Of a stretch of 33,951 nucleotides of DNA, positions 16,069-23,786 are shown piece after piece. Position 1 is the first letter of the stretch, and every line of letters begins with the position of its first letter. The notes beneath the pieces were generated by a model that was not told the DNA's origin, searched no databases, and was given only the letters and a program-made list of their open reading frames with translations. The stretch is from an uncultured Treponema sp. (GTDB lineage Bacteria; Spirochaetota; Spirochaetia; Treponematales; Treponemataceae), in NCBI GenBank assembly GCA_905372265.1, contig CAJPOL010000006.1:1-33951 (forward strand), in the 5' to 3' direction. The position numbers and the translations under genes are program-made.

Positions 16069-18712
16069 ATGAAACCGGCGCAAACAACCCCCATGATGCA
16101 GCAATATCTCTCAATGAAGGCGCAGCACAAGGACGCGGTGCTTTTTTTTAGACTGGGAGATTTTTACGAAATGTTCAATGAGGATGCCGTTGAAGTTAGT
16201 AAACTGCTGAATCTGACGCTTACGCAGCGGACGGGCAGCCCCATGTGCGGTGTTCCCTATCATGCGGCGCGTGTTTATATTGCGCGTTTGCTGCGGGCGG
16301 GAAAAAAAGTTGCGATTTGCGAACAAATAGCGGAAGCTGTTCAAGGCGGACTGACCGAGCGGAAAATCACCGAAGTGATAACTCCGGGAACAGCAACAAG
16401 CGAAGACCTTTTAGAGCAAGGCCGGAACAATTATCTTGCCGCAGTCTACTGCACGCCGAAAGAGCTCCGGCGAGCAACCGTAACCGATTTTTTTATCGGT
16501 TTCGCTTACATTGATGTCAGTACCGGAGAATTCTTTGCAACTTCTTTTCCCAAACGTTTTTTTGAAGAGTACTTTAGAAAAGAAATAGGGCGTGTGCAGC
16601 CGCGGGAAATCCTTATTCAACAGTCTCTTGCCGATTCTATGCCTGCTTTGACTGCCGTTTGCGGGGAGTATCCGCATCTTTTAAAAAATTTTTATCCTGA
16701 TTGGAGCTTTTCCGTTTCCGGCGGAAAAAAACGGCTGTGCGCCTGCTTTGGAACGGAACAGCTCACATCATTTTCTTTAACAGCAGATTCTCCGGAGTTA
16801 CCTCCTGCCGGTCTATTGCTGCACTATCTTGAACAAACCGCCGGCGCTGTTTTGACGCATATTACCGGTATCAAAGTGTACCGTGATGCCGATTTTGTTA
16901 TGATGGATGATTCTACGCGCAAAAACCTTGAGCTTTTGCAGAATTTGCGCGATAACAGCAGCTCTTTTACGCTGTTCGAAACAATCTGCCATACAAAGAC
17001 TGCTATGGGGACACGGCTGCTGCGGCACTGGCTCTATCATCCGCTGCGGACTAGTGAGGAAATTGCTCAGCGCCTTGAAAAAACTGCGGCGTTGTATCAT
17101 AACGAAAAACTCCTGATGCACATACGTACGATTCTTACCGGTGTTTTGGATATGCATCGGCTCGCGGGCCGTATTGCAATGCAGCGCGCTCACGGGAAAG
17201 ACCTTCTTGCGGTTAAACAGAGCGCAAAAGCCTGCTTGCAATTAGTACAGCTCAGTAAAGAGAGCGCTCTGTTTTTTTTGCAGTTGCCGCCGCACGTATG
17301 TGATGAGCTGAACTCTTTATACGATTTATTGGAGAAAAGCATTGCGGAAGATTGCCCAGCGGTTCTTTCCGACGGCGGTGTAATAAAAGCACAGTGGTCG
17401 GAAAAATTGGATCAACTGCGCAGCTTACGCGACAATGCGAATCAGCTGCTTGAGGACTATCTTGAAAGGGAGCGGGATAACACCGGCATTAAAAATTTAA
17501 AAATAAAATCGATTAAACGGTTATTTTTTGGAAGTTTCGAAAGGGAACCTAAAATCAGTTCCGCAGCATTTTATGAGCCGCCGCAGCCTCGTTAATGCCG
17601 AACGGTTTACAACGGAGGAGCTTTGCTCGCTGGAAGCGCAGCTTAACGATGCCGGTGAAAATATCATTGCCTATGAACGGGAGCTTTTTACGGCGGTGCA
17701 TCAGGAAGTGTATACCCGCCTTCCACTACTTCATCAGCTTGCGCAGGAAACGGCGGAGCTGGATGTACTACAGTCTTTTGCTCATGCGGCGATTCTGCAC
17801 GGTTGGGTACAGCCTGAGTTTTCCGATGACGGTGTTCTTGAGATTCATGACGGACGCCATCCGGTAGTCGAGCAGCATTTGCCGTCCGGCGAGTTTGTTC
17901 CGAATTCGCTTCTGCTATCCTCAGCTGAAGATTCAGACATTCCATCATTTGCGCTGATTACAGGCCCGAATATGGCGGGAAAGAGTACGTTCTTGCGCCA
18001 GACCGCCCTGCTTGTCCTCCTTGCGCAGATCGGCTCTTTTGTTCCTGCGCAGCGGGCTGTGCTGACGCCGGTTGACTGCATATTTTGCAGAGTCGGCGCA
18101 AGCGATAATCTGGCGCGCGGAGAATCGACGTTCTTGGTTGAAATGACCGAAACTGCGTATATTCTGCGGAATGCTACAGCAAGAAGCCTTGTTATTATGG
18201 ATGAAGTCGGACGGGGAACGGCAACTGCCGATGGGCTTTCGCTTGCATGGGCGATAAGCGAGTATTTACTGCAAGCTGTCGGAGCAAAAACGCTCTTTGC
18301 CACCCATTACCATGAACTGGCACAGCTGGTTCACCCGCGCCTTAAAAATCTTTGCCTTGACGTACTTGAAGCGGAAGGTAAGATTGTATTTTTGAAAAAA
18401 GTGATAGACGGCGTTGCCGCGCATTCATACGGTATTCATGTTGCACAGCGCGCAGGTCTGCCTGAAAGTGTGCTTGAGCGTGCTGTAGAGATTATGCAGA
18501 GCGGTAACGCAACAGCCCTCAGTTCCGCCGAAGGGCTTTCTCAGACATTACCTCCTCCGATTAAGAAAAAAAACGTTCCTGAAAACGGCCTCTTTTCGGA
18601 AGAGGAGCTCGTTATCAATGAACTACTCTCGATCAACTCCGATAACATGACCCCCTTGCAGGCATTGCAGGCAATAACCCGCTGGAAAGAGACTCTCATG
18701 GCGGAAAAGTAA
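16069..18712 (+). pseudogene. mutS: DNA mismatch repair protein MutS, split by a frameshift
   Basis: The mismatch-sensing N-terminus TPMMQQYLSMKAQHKD is followed by GDFYEMF, with the wedge Phe (F32) and E34, in frame from 16069. That frame stops at 17593-17595. The rest, read from about 17507 in the next frame, continues through the core to Walker A GPNMAGKST, Walker B VIMDEVGRGT, the ATHYHEL switch and the C-terminal MTPLQALQAI, ending at 18712. The break lies in the conserved core motif KIKYNRxxGYFxEVSKG: frame one reads KIK then garbles, and frame two resumes NRLNGYFLEVSKGN. Two codons are lost, as if 5 bp were deleted from an A/T-rich run at 17500-17510. Together the parts would make a normal-length MutS of about 880 residues. 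Unless this is a sequencing error, no functional MutS is made. Confidence 0.85.
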
Positions 18713-18750
18713 GAATCGTTCGTATCGGGAATTTTTTTGTTATTATAGCA

Positions 18751-18779
18751 TTGATTTTCTTTTCATTTGTTAGTACTAT
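18751..18779 (+). promoter_or_regulatory. candidate promoter for pflBA
   Basis: TTGATT (18751-18756) and TACTAT (18774-18779) are spaced by 17 bases. Transcription would begin near 18786, leaving a leader of about 130 bases that includes the inverted repeat at 18791-18842 and an AAGGAG site before the pflB ATG. Confidence 0.5.
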
Positions 18780-18790
18780 ACAACAAATAA

Positions 18791-18842
18791 AAAATTACTA
18801 AAAGAATGTAGCTATTTACAATGGGAATTGTTTAGTAATTTT
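18791..18842. promoter_or_regulatory. 12-bp inverted repeat in the pfl leader
   Basis: AAAATTACTAAA (18791-18802) and TTTAGTAATTTT (18831-18842) are perfect inverted copies around a 28-base centre. It begins about 5 bases after the predicted transcription start. In RNA it would be an A/U-only stem; in DNA the arms could bind a dimeric redox or metabolic regulator. It does not match the Fnr or Rex consensus sites that I know. Confidence 0.5.
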
Positions 18843-18918
18843 AACAGGCGCTTATAAAAAAGCTAACCACGTTTTTTCTAGATGCGCCCGATCTTCTATC
18901 AAGTAAGGAGTCTCTATT

Positions 18919-21159
18919 ATGGATAATGTTAGCGATTATCTCAGTTCATTTAAGGGTGAAACATGGCGCACGGAAGTAGATGTGCGGGATTTCATCCAAA
19001 ATAACTATACGCCTTATACCGGCGATGACAGTTTTTTAGTACCAAGTACGGAACGGACACTGCGGGTTTGGAATAAACTGACCGAAATGTTCAAAGAAGA
19101 AACGAAAAAAGGCGTCTATGATGCGGAATTTGTAAAACCGCAGGGGATCGATACCTATGGCCCCGGCTATATCTCAAAAGACGATGAAGTAATTGTCGGT
19201 CTTCAAACCGATGCGCCGCTCAAACGGGGTATCTATCTTAAAGGCGGATGGCGGATGGTTGAGAAAGCTCTGGAAGCATACGGCTACACGCTTGATCCGG
19301 TGACAAAAGAGATTTTTACTAAATACCGTAAAACGCATAATGACGGCGTTTTTTCGGCCTATACCGATGATATGCGCGCTGTTAGAAAATCGGGAATTAT
19401 CACCGGGCTGCCTGATGCATACGGGCGGGGACGCATCATCGGAGACTACCGCAGAGTTCCGTTGTACGGTGTTGACTATTTAATCAAAGACCGGAATGCG
19501 GCTCTGCAGCAGCTTGATGTTGAAGAGCTTACCGAATCGGATATACGCTACCGCGAAGAAATCAGCGAACAAATCAGTGCGCTCAAGGCGTTTGTCCGGA
19601 TGTGCGAAGGATACGGCTTCGATGTCCGCCGTCCGGCTCAAAATGCGCGGGAAGCCGTGCAGTGGCTTTACTTTGCTTTCCTTGCCGCAACAAAGGATCA
19701 AGACGGAGCCGCAATGTCGATCGGACGGACTTCGACATTCTTGGATATTTTTATTGAAAGAGATATTGCAGAAGGTAAACTTACCGAAAGTGAAGCTCAA
19801 GAATTGATCGATCAGTTCATCATCAAGCTCCGTATTATCCGTTTCCTCCGTACACCGGAGTACAATGAGCTGTTCTCAGGCGATCCCACATGGGTTACCG
19901 AATCGCTTGGCGGTATGGGCGTTGACGGGCGGACGCTCGTTACAAAAACTTCTTTCCGGTACCTGCATACGCTGTACAATCTCGGCCCTGCGCCGGAGCC
20001 GAATATGACGGTTCTATGGTCTAACCATGCTCCGGAAAATTGGAACAAGTTCTGTGCAAAGGTTTCGATAGAAACCTCTTCCATTCAGTATGAAAATGAT
20101 GATCTGATGCGGCCGGATTTCGGCGATGACTACGGTATTGCCTGCTGCGTCTCACCGATGAAAATCGGTAAACAAATGCAGCTGTTCGGCGCCCGCGCAA
20201 ACTTACCGAAATGTCTGCTCTATGCCATTAACGGCGGCCGCGATGAAAAATCGGGTGCGCAGGTTGCTCCCGAATTTAAGCCTATCACTTCGGAATATCT
20301 TGATTATGATGAAGTAATGTCCCGATTTGAACAAATGATGAAATGGCTTGCCGGTGTGTATATGAATGCGCTCAAAGTCATTCATTACATGCATGACAAG
20401 TATTCATACGAAGCATTTGAGCTTGCCCTCCATGATGCCGATGTCGAGCGCATTCAGGCTACCGGTATCGCGGGGCTTTCGATTGTGGCGGACTCGCTTG
20501 CGGCAATTCGGGATACAAAAGTAAAGGTTATCAGGGATGAACGGGGTCTTGCCGTTGATTTTGAACATGAGGGCACCTATATTCCGTACGGCAATGATAA
20601 CGATGCAACCGATCAGCTGGCAGTTATGGTCGCAAAGAAATTTATGAATTATCTGAGACGGCACGAAACCTACCGCCATGCAAAGGCAACGCAGTCGGTG
20701 CTCACGATCACCTCCAATGTCGTATACGGTAAAAAAACCGGAGCAACGCCGTGCGGACGCTGTGCATATGAGCCGTTCTCACCGGGCGCCAACCCGATGA
20801 ACGGACGCGATACCAACGGAGCAATCGCTTCGCTTGCTTCGGTAGCCAAGCTGCCGTTTGAAGATATCGGCGATGGTATCTCCTACACGTTTGCAATAAC
20901 GCCCAATGCGCTCGGCAAGCAGCGCGAAGGACGGGTTGATAACCTTACATCATTGCTGAAAGGCTATTTCACGCCGGAAGGGGGACAGCATTTAAACGTC
21001 AACGTATTTGACCGTGCGCTCCTTGAAGACGCTATGGAAAATCCTGAAAAATACCCGCAGCTGACCATCCGTGTCTCCGGCTATGCGGTAAACTTTGTAA
21101 AATTGACCCGTGAGCAGCAGCTTGACGTTCTATCCCGGACGATCAACCAGTCTATGTAG
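18919..21159 (+). CDS. pflB: formate C-acetyltransferase (pyruvate formate-lyase)
   Basis: PflB converts pyruvate and CoA to acetyl-CoA and formate in the anaerobic cytoplasm using a glycyl radical. The 746-residue protein has the active-site Cys pair in IACCVSPM (C409-C410) and the radical glycine in IRVSGYAVNFV (G721), both in the expected places. AAGGAG a few bases ahead supports the ATG. The activase gene follows after 29 bases, so the two form a pflBA operon. The enzyme fits a fermentative, oxygen-sensitive organism. It resembles the classical PFL closely, so an alternative diol-dehydratase-type glycyl-radical enzyme is unlikely. Confidence 0.96.
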   Translation: MDNVSDYLSSFKGETWRTEVDVRDFIQNNYTPYTGDDSFLVPSTERTLRVWNKLTEMFKEETKKGVYDAEFVKPQGIDTYGPGYISKDDEVIVGLQTDAPLKRGIYLKGGWRMVEKALEAYGYTLDPVTKEIFTKYRKTHNDGVFSAYTDDMRAVRKSGIITGLPDAYGRGRIIGDYRRVPLYGVDYLIKDRNAALQQLDVEELTESDIRYREEISEQISALKAFVRMCEGYGFDVRRPAQNAREAVQWLYFAFLAATKDQDGAAMSIGRTSTFLDIFIERDIAEGKLTESEAQELIDQFIIKLRIIRFLRTPEYNELFSGDPTWVTESLGGMGVDGRTLVTKTSFRYLHTLYNLGPAPEPNMTVLWSNHAPENWNKFCAKVSIETSSIQYENDDLMRPDFGDDYGIACCVSPMKIGKQMQLFGARANLPKCLLYAINGGRDEKSGAQVAPEFKPITSEYLDYDEVMSRFEQMMKWLAGVYMNALKVIHYMHDKYSYEAFELALHDADVERIQATGIAGLSIVADSLAAIRDTKVKVIRDERGLAVDFEHEGTYIPYGNDNDATDQLAVMVAKKFMNYLRRHETYRHAKATQSVLTITSNVVYGKKTGATPCGRCAYEPFSPGANPMNGRDTNGAIASLASVAKLPFEDIGDGISYTFAITPNALGKQREGRVDNLTSLLKGYFTPEGGQHLNVNVFDRALLEDAMENPEKYPQLTIRVSGYAVNFVKLTREQQLDVLSRTINQSM

Positions 21160-21188
21160 GTATCTTTATAGAGAAAACGGACGCAATT

Positions 21189-21911
21189 ATGGCATATATT
21201 CATTCGTATGAGACATTCGGTACTGTTGACGGACCCGGTTTACGGTATGTCATATTTTTACAAGGATGTCCGCTGCGATGCAAATATTGCCATAATTGCG
21301 ACACATGGGAGCGTAAGGATGCGCGCATTATTGAGACTGCCGAGCAGACTTTTGAGCGCATCAGACGGTATAAACACTATTACCTCTTTGCCGGCGGCGT
21401 AACCGTTACCGGCGGGGAGCCTTTCACACAGCCTGAATATGTCCGCAGCCTTTTTACGCTTTGTAAACGGGATTCCTTGCATACTGCAGCCGATACTTCA
21501 GGTTATTGTTTAAATGCACATGTCAAGGCTGCACTGGAATATACCGATTTAATCCTGCTTGATATAAAATCGATAGATGAGGCGCAGCATGAAGACCTTA
21601 CCGGCGTTCAGCTCAAGCCTATTCTTCAATTCCTTGACTATACGGTCTCCATCGGTAAACCGCTGTGGATACGTCATGTCGTTATTCCGGGCATAACGTA
21701 CAATACGGCCTATCTTGAAAAATTAGCCGATTTTATAAAAACGATACCGACGGTAGAGAAAGTCGATTTACTCGCTTATCACACAATGGGCGCTTTTAAA
21801 TGGAAGGAAATGGGCAAGATATATCCGCTTGAGGGGGTTCCGCCTCTTTCTGCCGAAGAATTTGCCGTTGCCAAACGGATATTTGCCGAACGGCAACTGC
21901 CCCTCACCTAA
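21189..21911 (+). CDS. pflA: pyruvate formate-lyase-activating enzyme (radical SAM)
   Basis: PflA uses a 4Fe-4S cluster and SAM to place the glycyl radical on PflB. The 240-residue protein begins ETFGTVDGPGLRYVIFLQGC and carries the C-x3-C-x2-C motif CPLRCKYC (C27, C31, C34). The SAM-binding TGGEP motif and the conserved end of the PflA family, DLLAYHTMGAFKWKEMG, follow. The length is normal with no extra ferredoxin domain, so it is the PFL-type rather than the glycerol-dehydratase-type activase. The ribosome-binding site is weak. It is co-transcribed with pflB. Confidence 0.95.
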   Translation: MAYIHSYETFGTVDGPGLRYVIFLQGCPLRCKYCHNCDTWERKDARIIETAEQTFERIRRYKHYYLFAGGVTVTGGEPFTQPEYVRSLFTLCKRDSLHTAADTSGYCLNAHVKAALEYTDLILLDIKSIDEAQHEDLTGVQLKPILQFLDYTVSIGKPLWIRHVVIPGITYNTAYLEKLADFIKTIPTVEKVDLLAYHTMGAFKWKEMGKIYPLEGVPPLSAEEFAVAKRIFAERQLPLT

Positions 21912-21997
21912 ATAAACCGAGGACGCCTGCACCGGATGCTTGCTCGTAATTTAATTAACCGCGGGGTGCAAGGTGTACAAGATCGCAATAGATAAAC

Positions 21998-22026
21998 TTG
22001 ACATTTTTTTTAAATTTTGCTATTTA
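21998..22026 (+). promoter_or_regulatory. promoter of the ZinT-like lipoprotein operon
   Basis: A consensus -35 TTGACA (21998-22003) and TATTTA (22021-22026) are spaced by 17 bases with a T-rich spacer. A leader of about 30 bases carries AAGGAGG seven bases before the ATG at 22063. The rest of 21912-21997 shows no gene; TGCACC/GGTGCA arms there could fold but have no T-run. Confidence 0.65.
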
Positions 22027-22062
22027 TATGTCGGCAATAGGTAACATTAAGGAGGTTCTATA

Positions 22063-23283
22063 ATGTTAACTAAAAAACATATCAAATACAGTGCAGCTGT
22101 CTTAGCACTGTGCGCTGTTCTTTTTGCGGGGTGTGAATCCACCTCAAGCGCAGTGAAAACCGGTGGAGCCATGAAAGCTCAAGCCGGCAAAGAATTAGCA
22201 GCGTGGAAAGGTGAATGGCAATCGTATAGCGCGGTAACCGGCGCTACTCAGTTAAACGATGTGTATAAAAAAGCCGCCGAAGGCTTGCAGTATTATACGG
22301 AAGACGGAATAAAAGCTTTTGTTGCAAATATGCTGGCAACCCCTGTTATCCGTGCAAAATTTGATGGTTCCAATACCGTTCTGTTCACCATAGTTGATGC
22401 AGACGGCAATGAAAAACAAGTTTCGTGCGAATACCGCTATGTCGGTGATGTTCCTGTACCCGGATACGAAGATAAAGGACTCTCGTGGCAAACGTTTGAG
22501 GCGGTAAAAGCGGTACGCGGTCTATCTCAGGCACAGTATATGATTGCATTTCCGCCGCATCAAGACGGTGAAGGAGGCTTGCTCCATTGGCATGCACGTT
22601 TCGGCGGAAAAGATATTAAATCGCTCGTAAACGCTGATCCGCTCTGGTGGCCGACCTTTATTGACGCTTCATTTACAAAAGAAGAAGTGCTGAAAGGGTT
22701 GGTTTCGACGATAGATGCGGTTGTAAAAGGAATGCTTCCGGCCGAATCTCTCGCAGAATATAAGGGTAAGTGGATCAATACTTCTCTTATCTATGACGAC
22801 GCTCGCCCCGCAGTTCAAAAGGCTTATGACAAACTGATACAGGAATTCGCAGGGAAAAAGGACGGCAGCGATTTTACTAAAGCTGATATTATTGCAATGG
22901 CAAAGAAAACCTATGGTACCGCTGCGGATTTTACGCATCTTGAATTCATAACCGCTGATAATAAAAATGAGCTGGTGATATGGAAGGGTAAGACGGAAGT
23001 TTCACGTATTACGTATAAACGCGACGGCGCCAACAAATTACGCCCGACATCAAATGCGTTTACGGCTATTGACCGGCAAAAAGCAGGGAAGTTTGCGTTC
23101 CTTGTTATGACTCATCCTCATGGAAAGCCCTTACACATGCATGCATGGTACGGCATGAAGCCAAGCGAAATTGATAAGGTAGAAGGCCGGCCCACCTGTA
23201 TCCCTGCCGATAGTACGGAAGAGGAAATTGCAACCCGTGTAGAAAACACCTGCCGTAGAGCCTTACAGGAAGCGACAAAATGA
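22063..23283 (+). CDS. lipoprotein with two tandem ZinT-like metal-binding domains
   Basis: The 406-residue protein is exported and lipid-anchored, with lipobox LFAGC (C24). Two related halves follow, residues about 47-225 and 232-405, each opening with W/Y-KG-x-W (WKGEWQS, YKGKWIN) and closing with a His cluster. Half one has H166, H175 and H177 and then WWPTF; the 9 and 2 residue spacing equals that of the metal ligands in E. coli ZinT/YodA as I recall it. Half two has THPHGKPLHMHAWYG (H351, H353, H358, H360). ZinT proteins bind zinc or cadmium in the periplasm and hand zinc to uptake systems. Duplication in one lipoprotein is unusual. The gene is followed, with a 4-base overlap, by a small periplasmic partner. 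The metal is not known. Confidence 0.75.
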   Translation: MLTKKHIKYSAAVLALCAVLFAGCESTSSAVKTGGAMKAQAGKELAAWKGEWQSYSAVTGATQLNDVYKKAAEGLQYYTEDGIKAFVANMLATPVIRAKFDGSNTVLFTIVDADGNEKQVSCEYRYVGDVPVPGYEDKGLSWQTFEAVKAVRGLSQAQYMIAFPPHQDGEGGLLHWHARFGGKDIKSLVNADPLWWPTFIDASFTKEEVLKGLVSTIDAVVKGMLPAESLAEYKGKWINTSLIYDDARPAVQKAYDKLIQEFAGKKDGSDFTKADIIAMAKKTYGTAADFTHLEFITADNKNELVIWKGKTEVSRITYKRDGANKLRPTSNAFTAIDRQKAGKFAFLVMTHPHGKPLHMHAWYGMKPSEIDKVEGRPTCIPADSTEEEIATRVENTCRRALQEATK

Positions 23284-23594
23284 GAAAGCATATCGTTCTG
23301 CTAAGCGTTGTGCTGTTGATGGCAACGGCAGCGTTATACGCCCATACGCCGATTCTGCTTTGCTGGGACAACGGCGACGGAACTATTTCCTGCGAAGGGG
23401 GCTTCTCCGACGGTTCGCCTGCCAAAGGCGTTGAAATCCGCGTTGAGGATCCGAAAGGAAAGGTGCTCTTAAAAGGTGTACTGGATAAAAATAACGAGTT
23501 TACGTTTAAAAAACCGGAAGGAAAGTTCACAGTTATTTTTGATGCAGGACCAGGTCACGTTGTAAAAATGGAGTCGTCTAAAATAAAAGAGTAG
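23280..23594 (+). CDS. small periplasmic protein, NikL/carboxypeptidase-regulatory-like
   Basis: The 104-residue protein has a signal peptide (residues 1 to about 20, ending LYA) and a mature start HTPILLCWDNGDGTISCEG. A single beta-sandwich domain follows with GFSDGSPAKGVEIRVEDPKG and the ending FDAGPGHVVKMES. This pattern resembles small periplasmic components seen beside nickel/cobalt transporters (NikL/DUF4198-like), where the mature N-terminal His and the Gly-His near the end can take part in metal binding. The ATG overlaps the lipoprotein stop (ATGA), implying coupled translation and a shared metal-related role. Assignment to a named family is tentative. A strong terminator follows. Confidence 0.6.
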   Translation: MRKHIVLLSVVLLMATAALYAHTPILLCWDNGDGTISCEGGFSDGSPAKGVEIRVEDPKGKVLLKGVLDKNNEFTFKKPEGKFTVIFDAGPGHVVKMESSKIKE

Positions 23595-23628
23595 AAAACA
23601 CTATTTTTGTTCCCCAAAAATAAGTTTT

Positions 23629-23668
23629 AGGGCGGTCTTATATTTGTTCCCATAAGGCCGCCCTTTTT
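23629..23668 (+). terminator. intrinsic terminator of the ZinT-like operon
   Basis: AGGGCGGTCTTAT (23629-23641) pairs with ATAAGGCCGCCCT (23652-23664), 13 bp with one G-U, and is followed by five T. The palindromic repeat element begins directly after the T-run. Confidence 0.9.
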
Positions 23669-23784
23669 ATTCGTGCGGAGGGTTTAATACCCCGACGCTT
23701 GCGTCGTAACAAAGGGTATTAAAGCCGACTGCAACCACCTTATGAGAACAACATACCCCGACGCTTGCGTCGGGTTTGTTGATT
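23669..23784. repeat. palindromic intergenic repeat, copy 1 (116 bp)
   Basis: This near-identical element recurs at 33394-33511. It has two hairpins. In the first, GGTTTAATACCC pairs with GGGTATTAAAGCC, with an inner CGACGC-TT-GCGTCG. In the second, CCCGACGC-TT-GCGTCGGG. It fills the gap between the ZinT operon terminator and the thrS stop codon, and its second hairpin may also terminate thrS transcripts. No open reading frame is present. A MITE- or REP-like element is the likeliest class. Confidence 0.85.
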
Positions 23785-23786
23785 TT

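Noticed and set aside
17500..17530. Programmed ribosomal frameshift in mutS
   Set aside because: Two conserved codons are missing, so no single shift restores the motif; a deletion explains it better.
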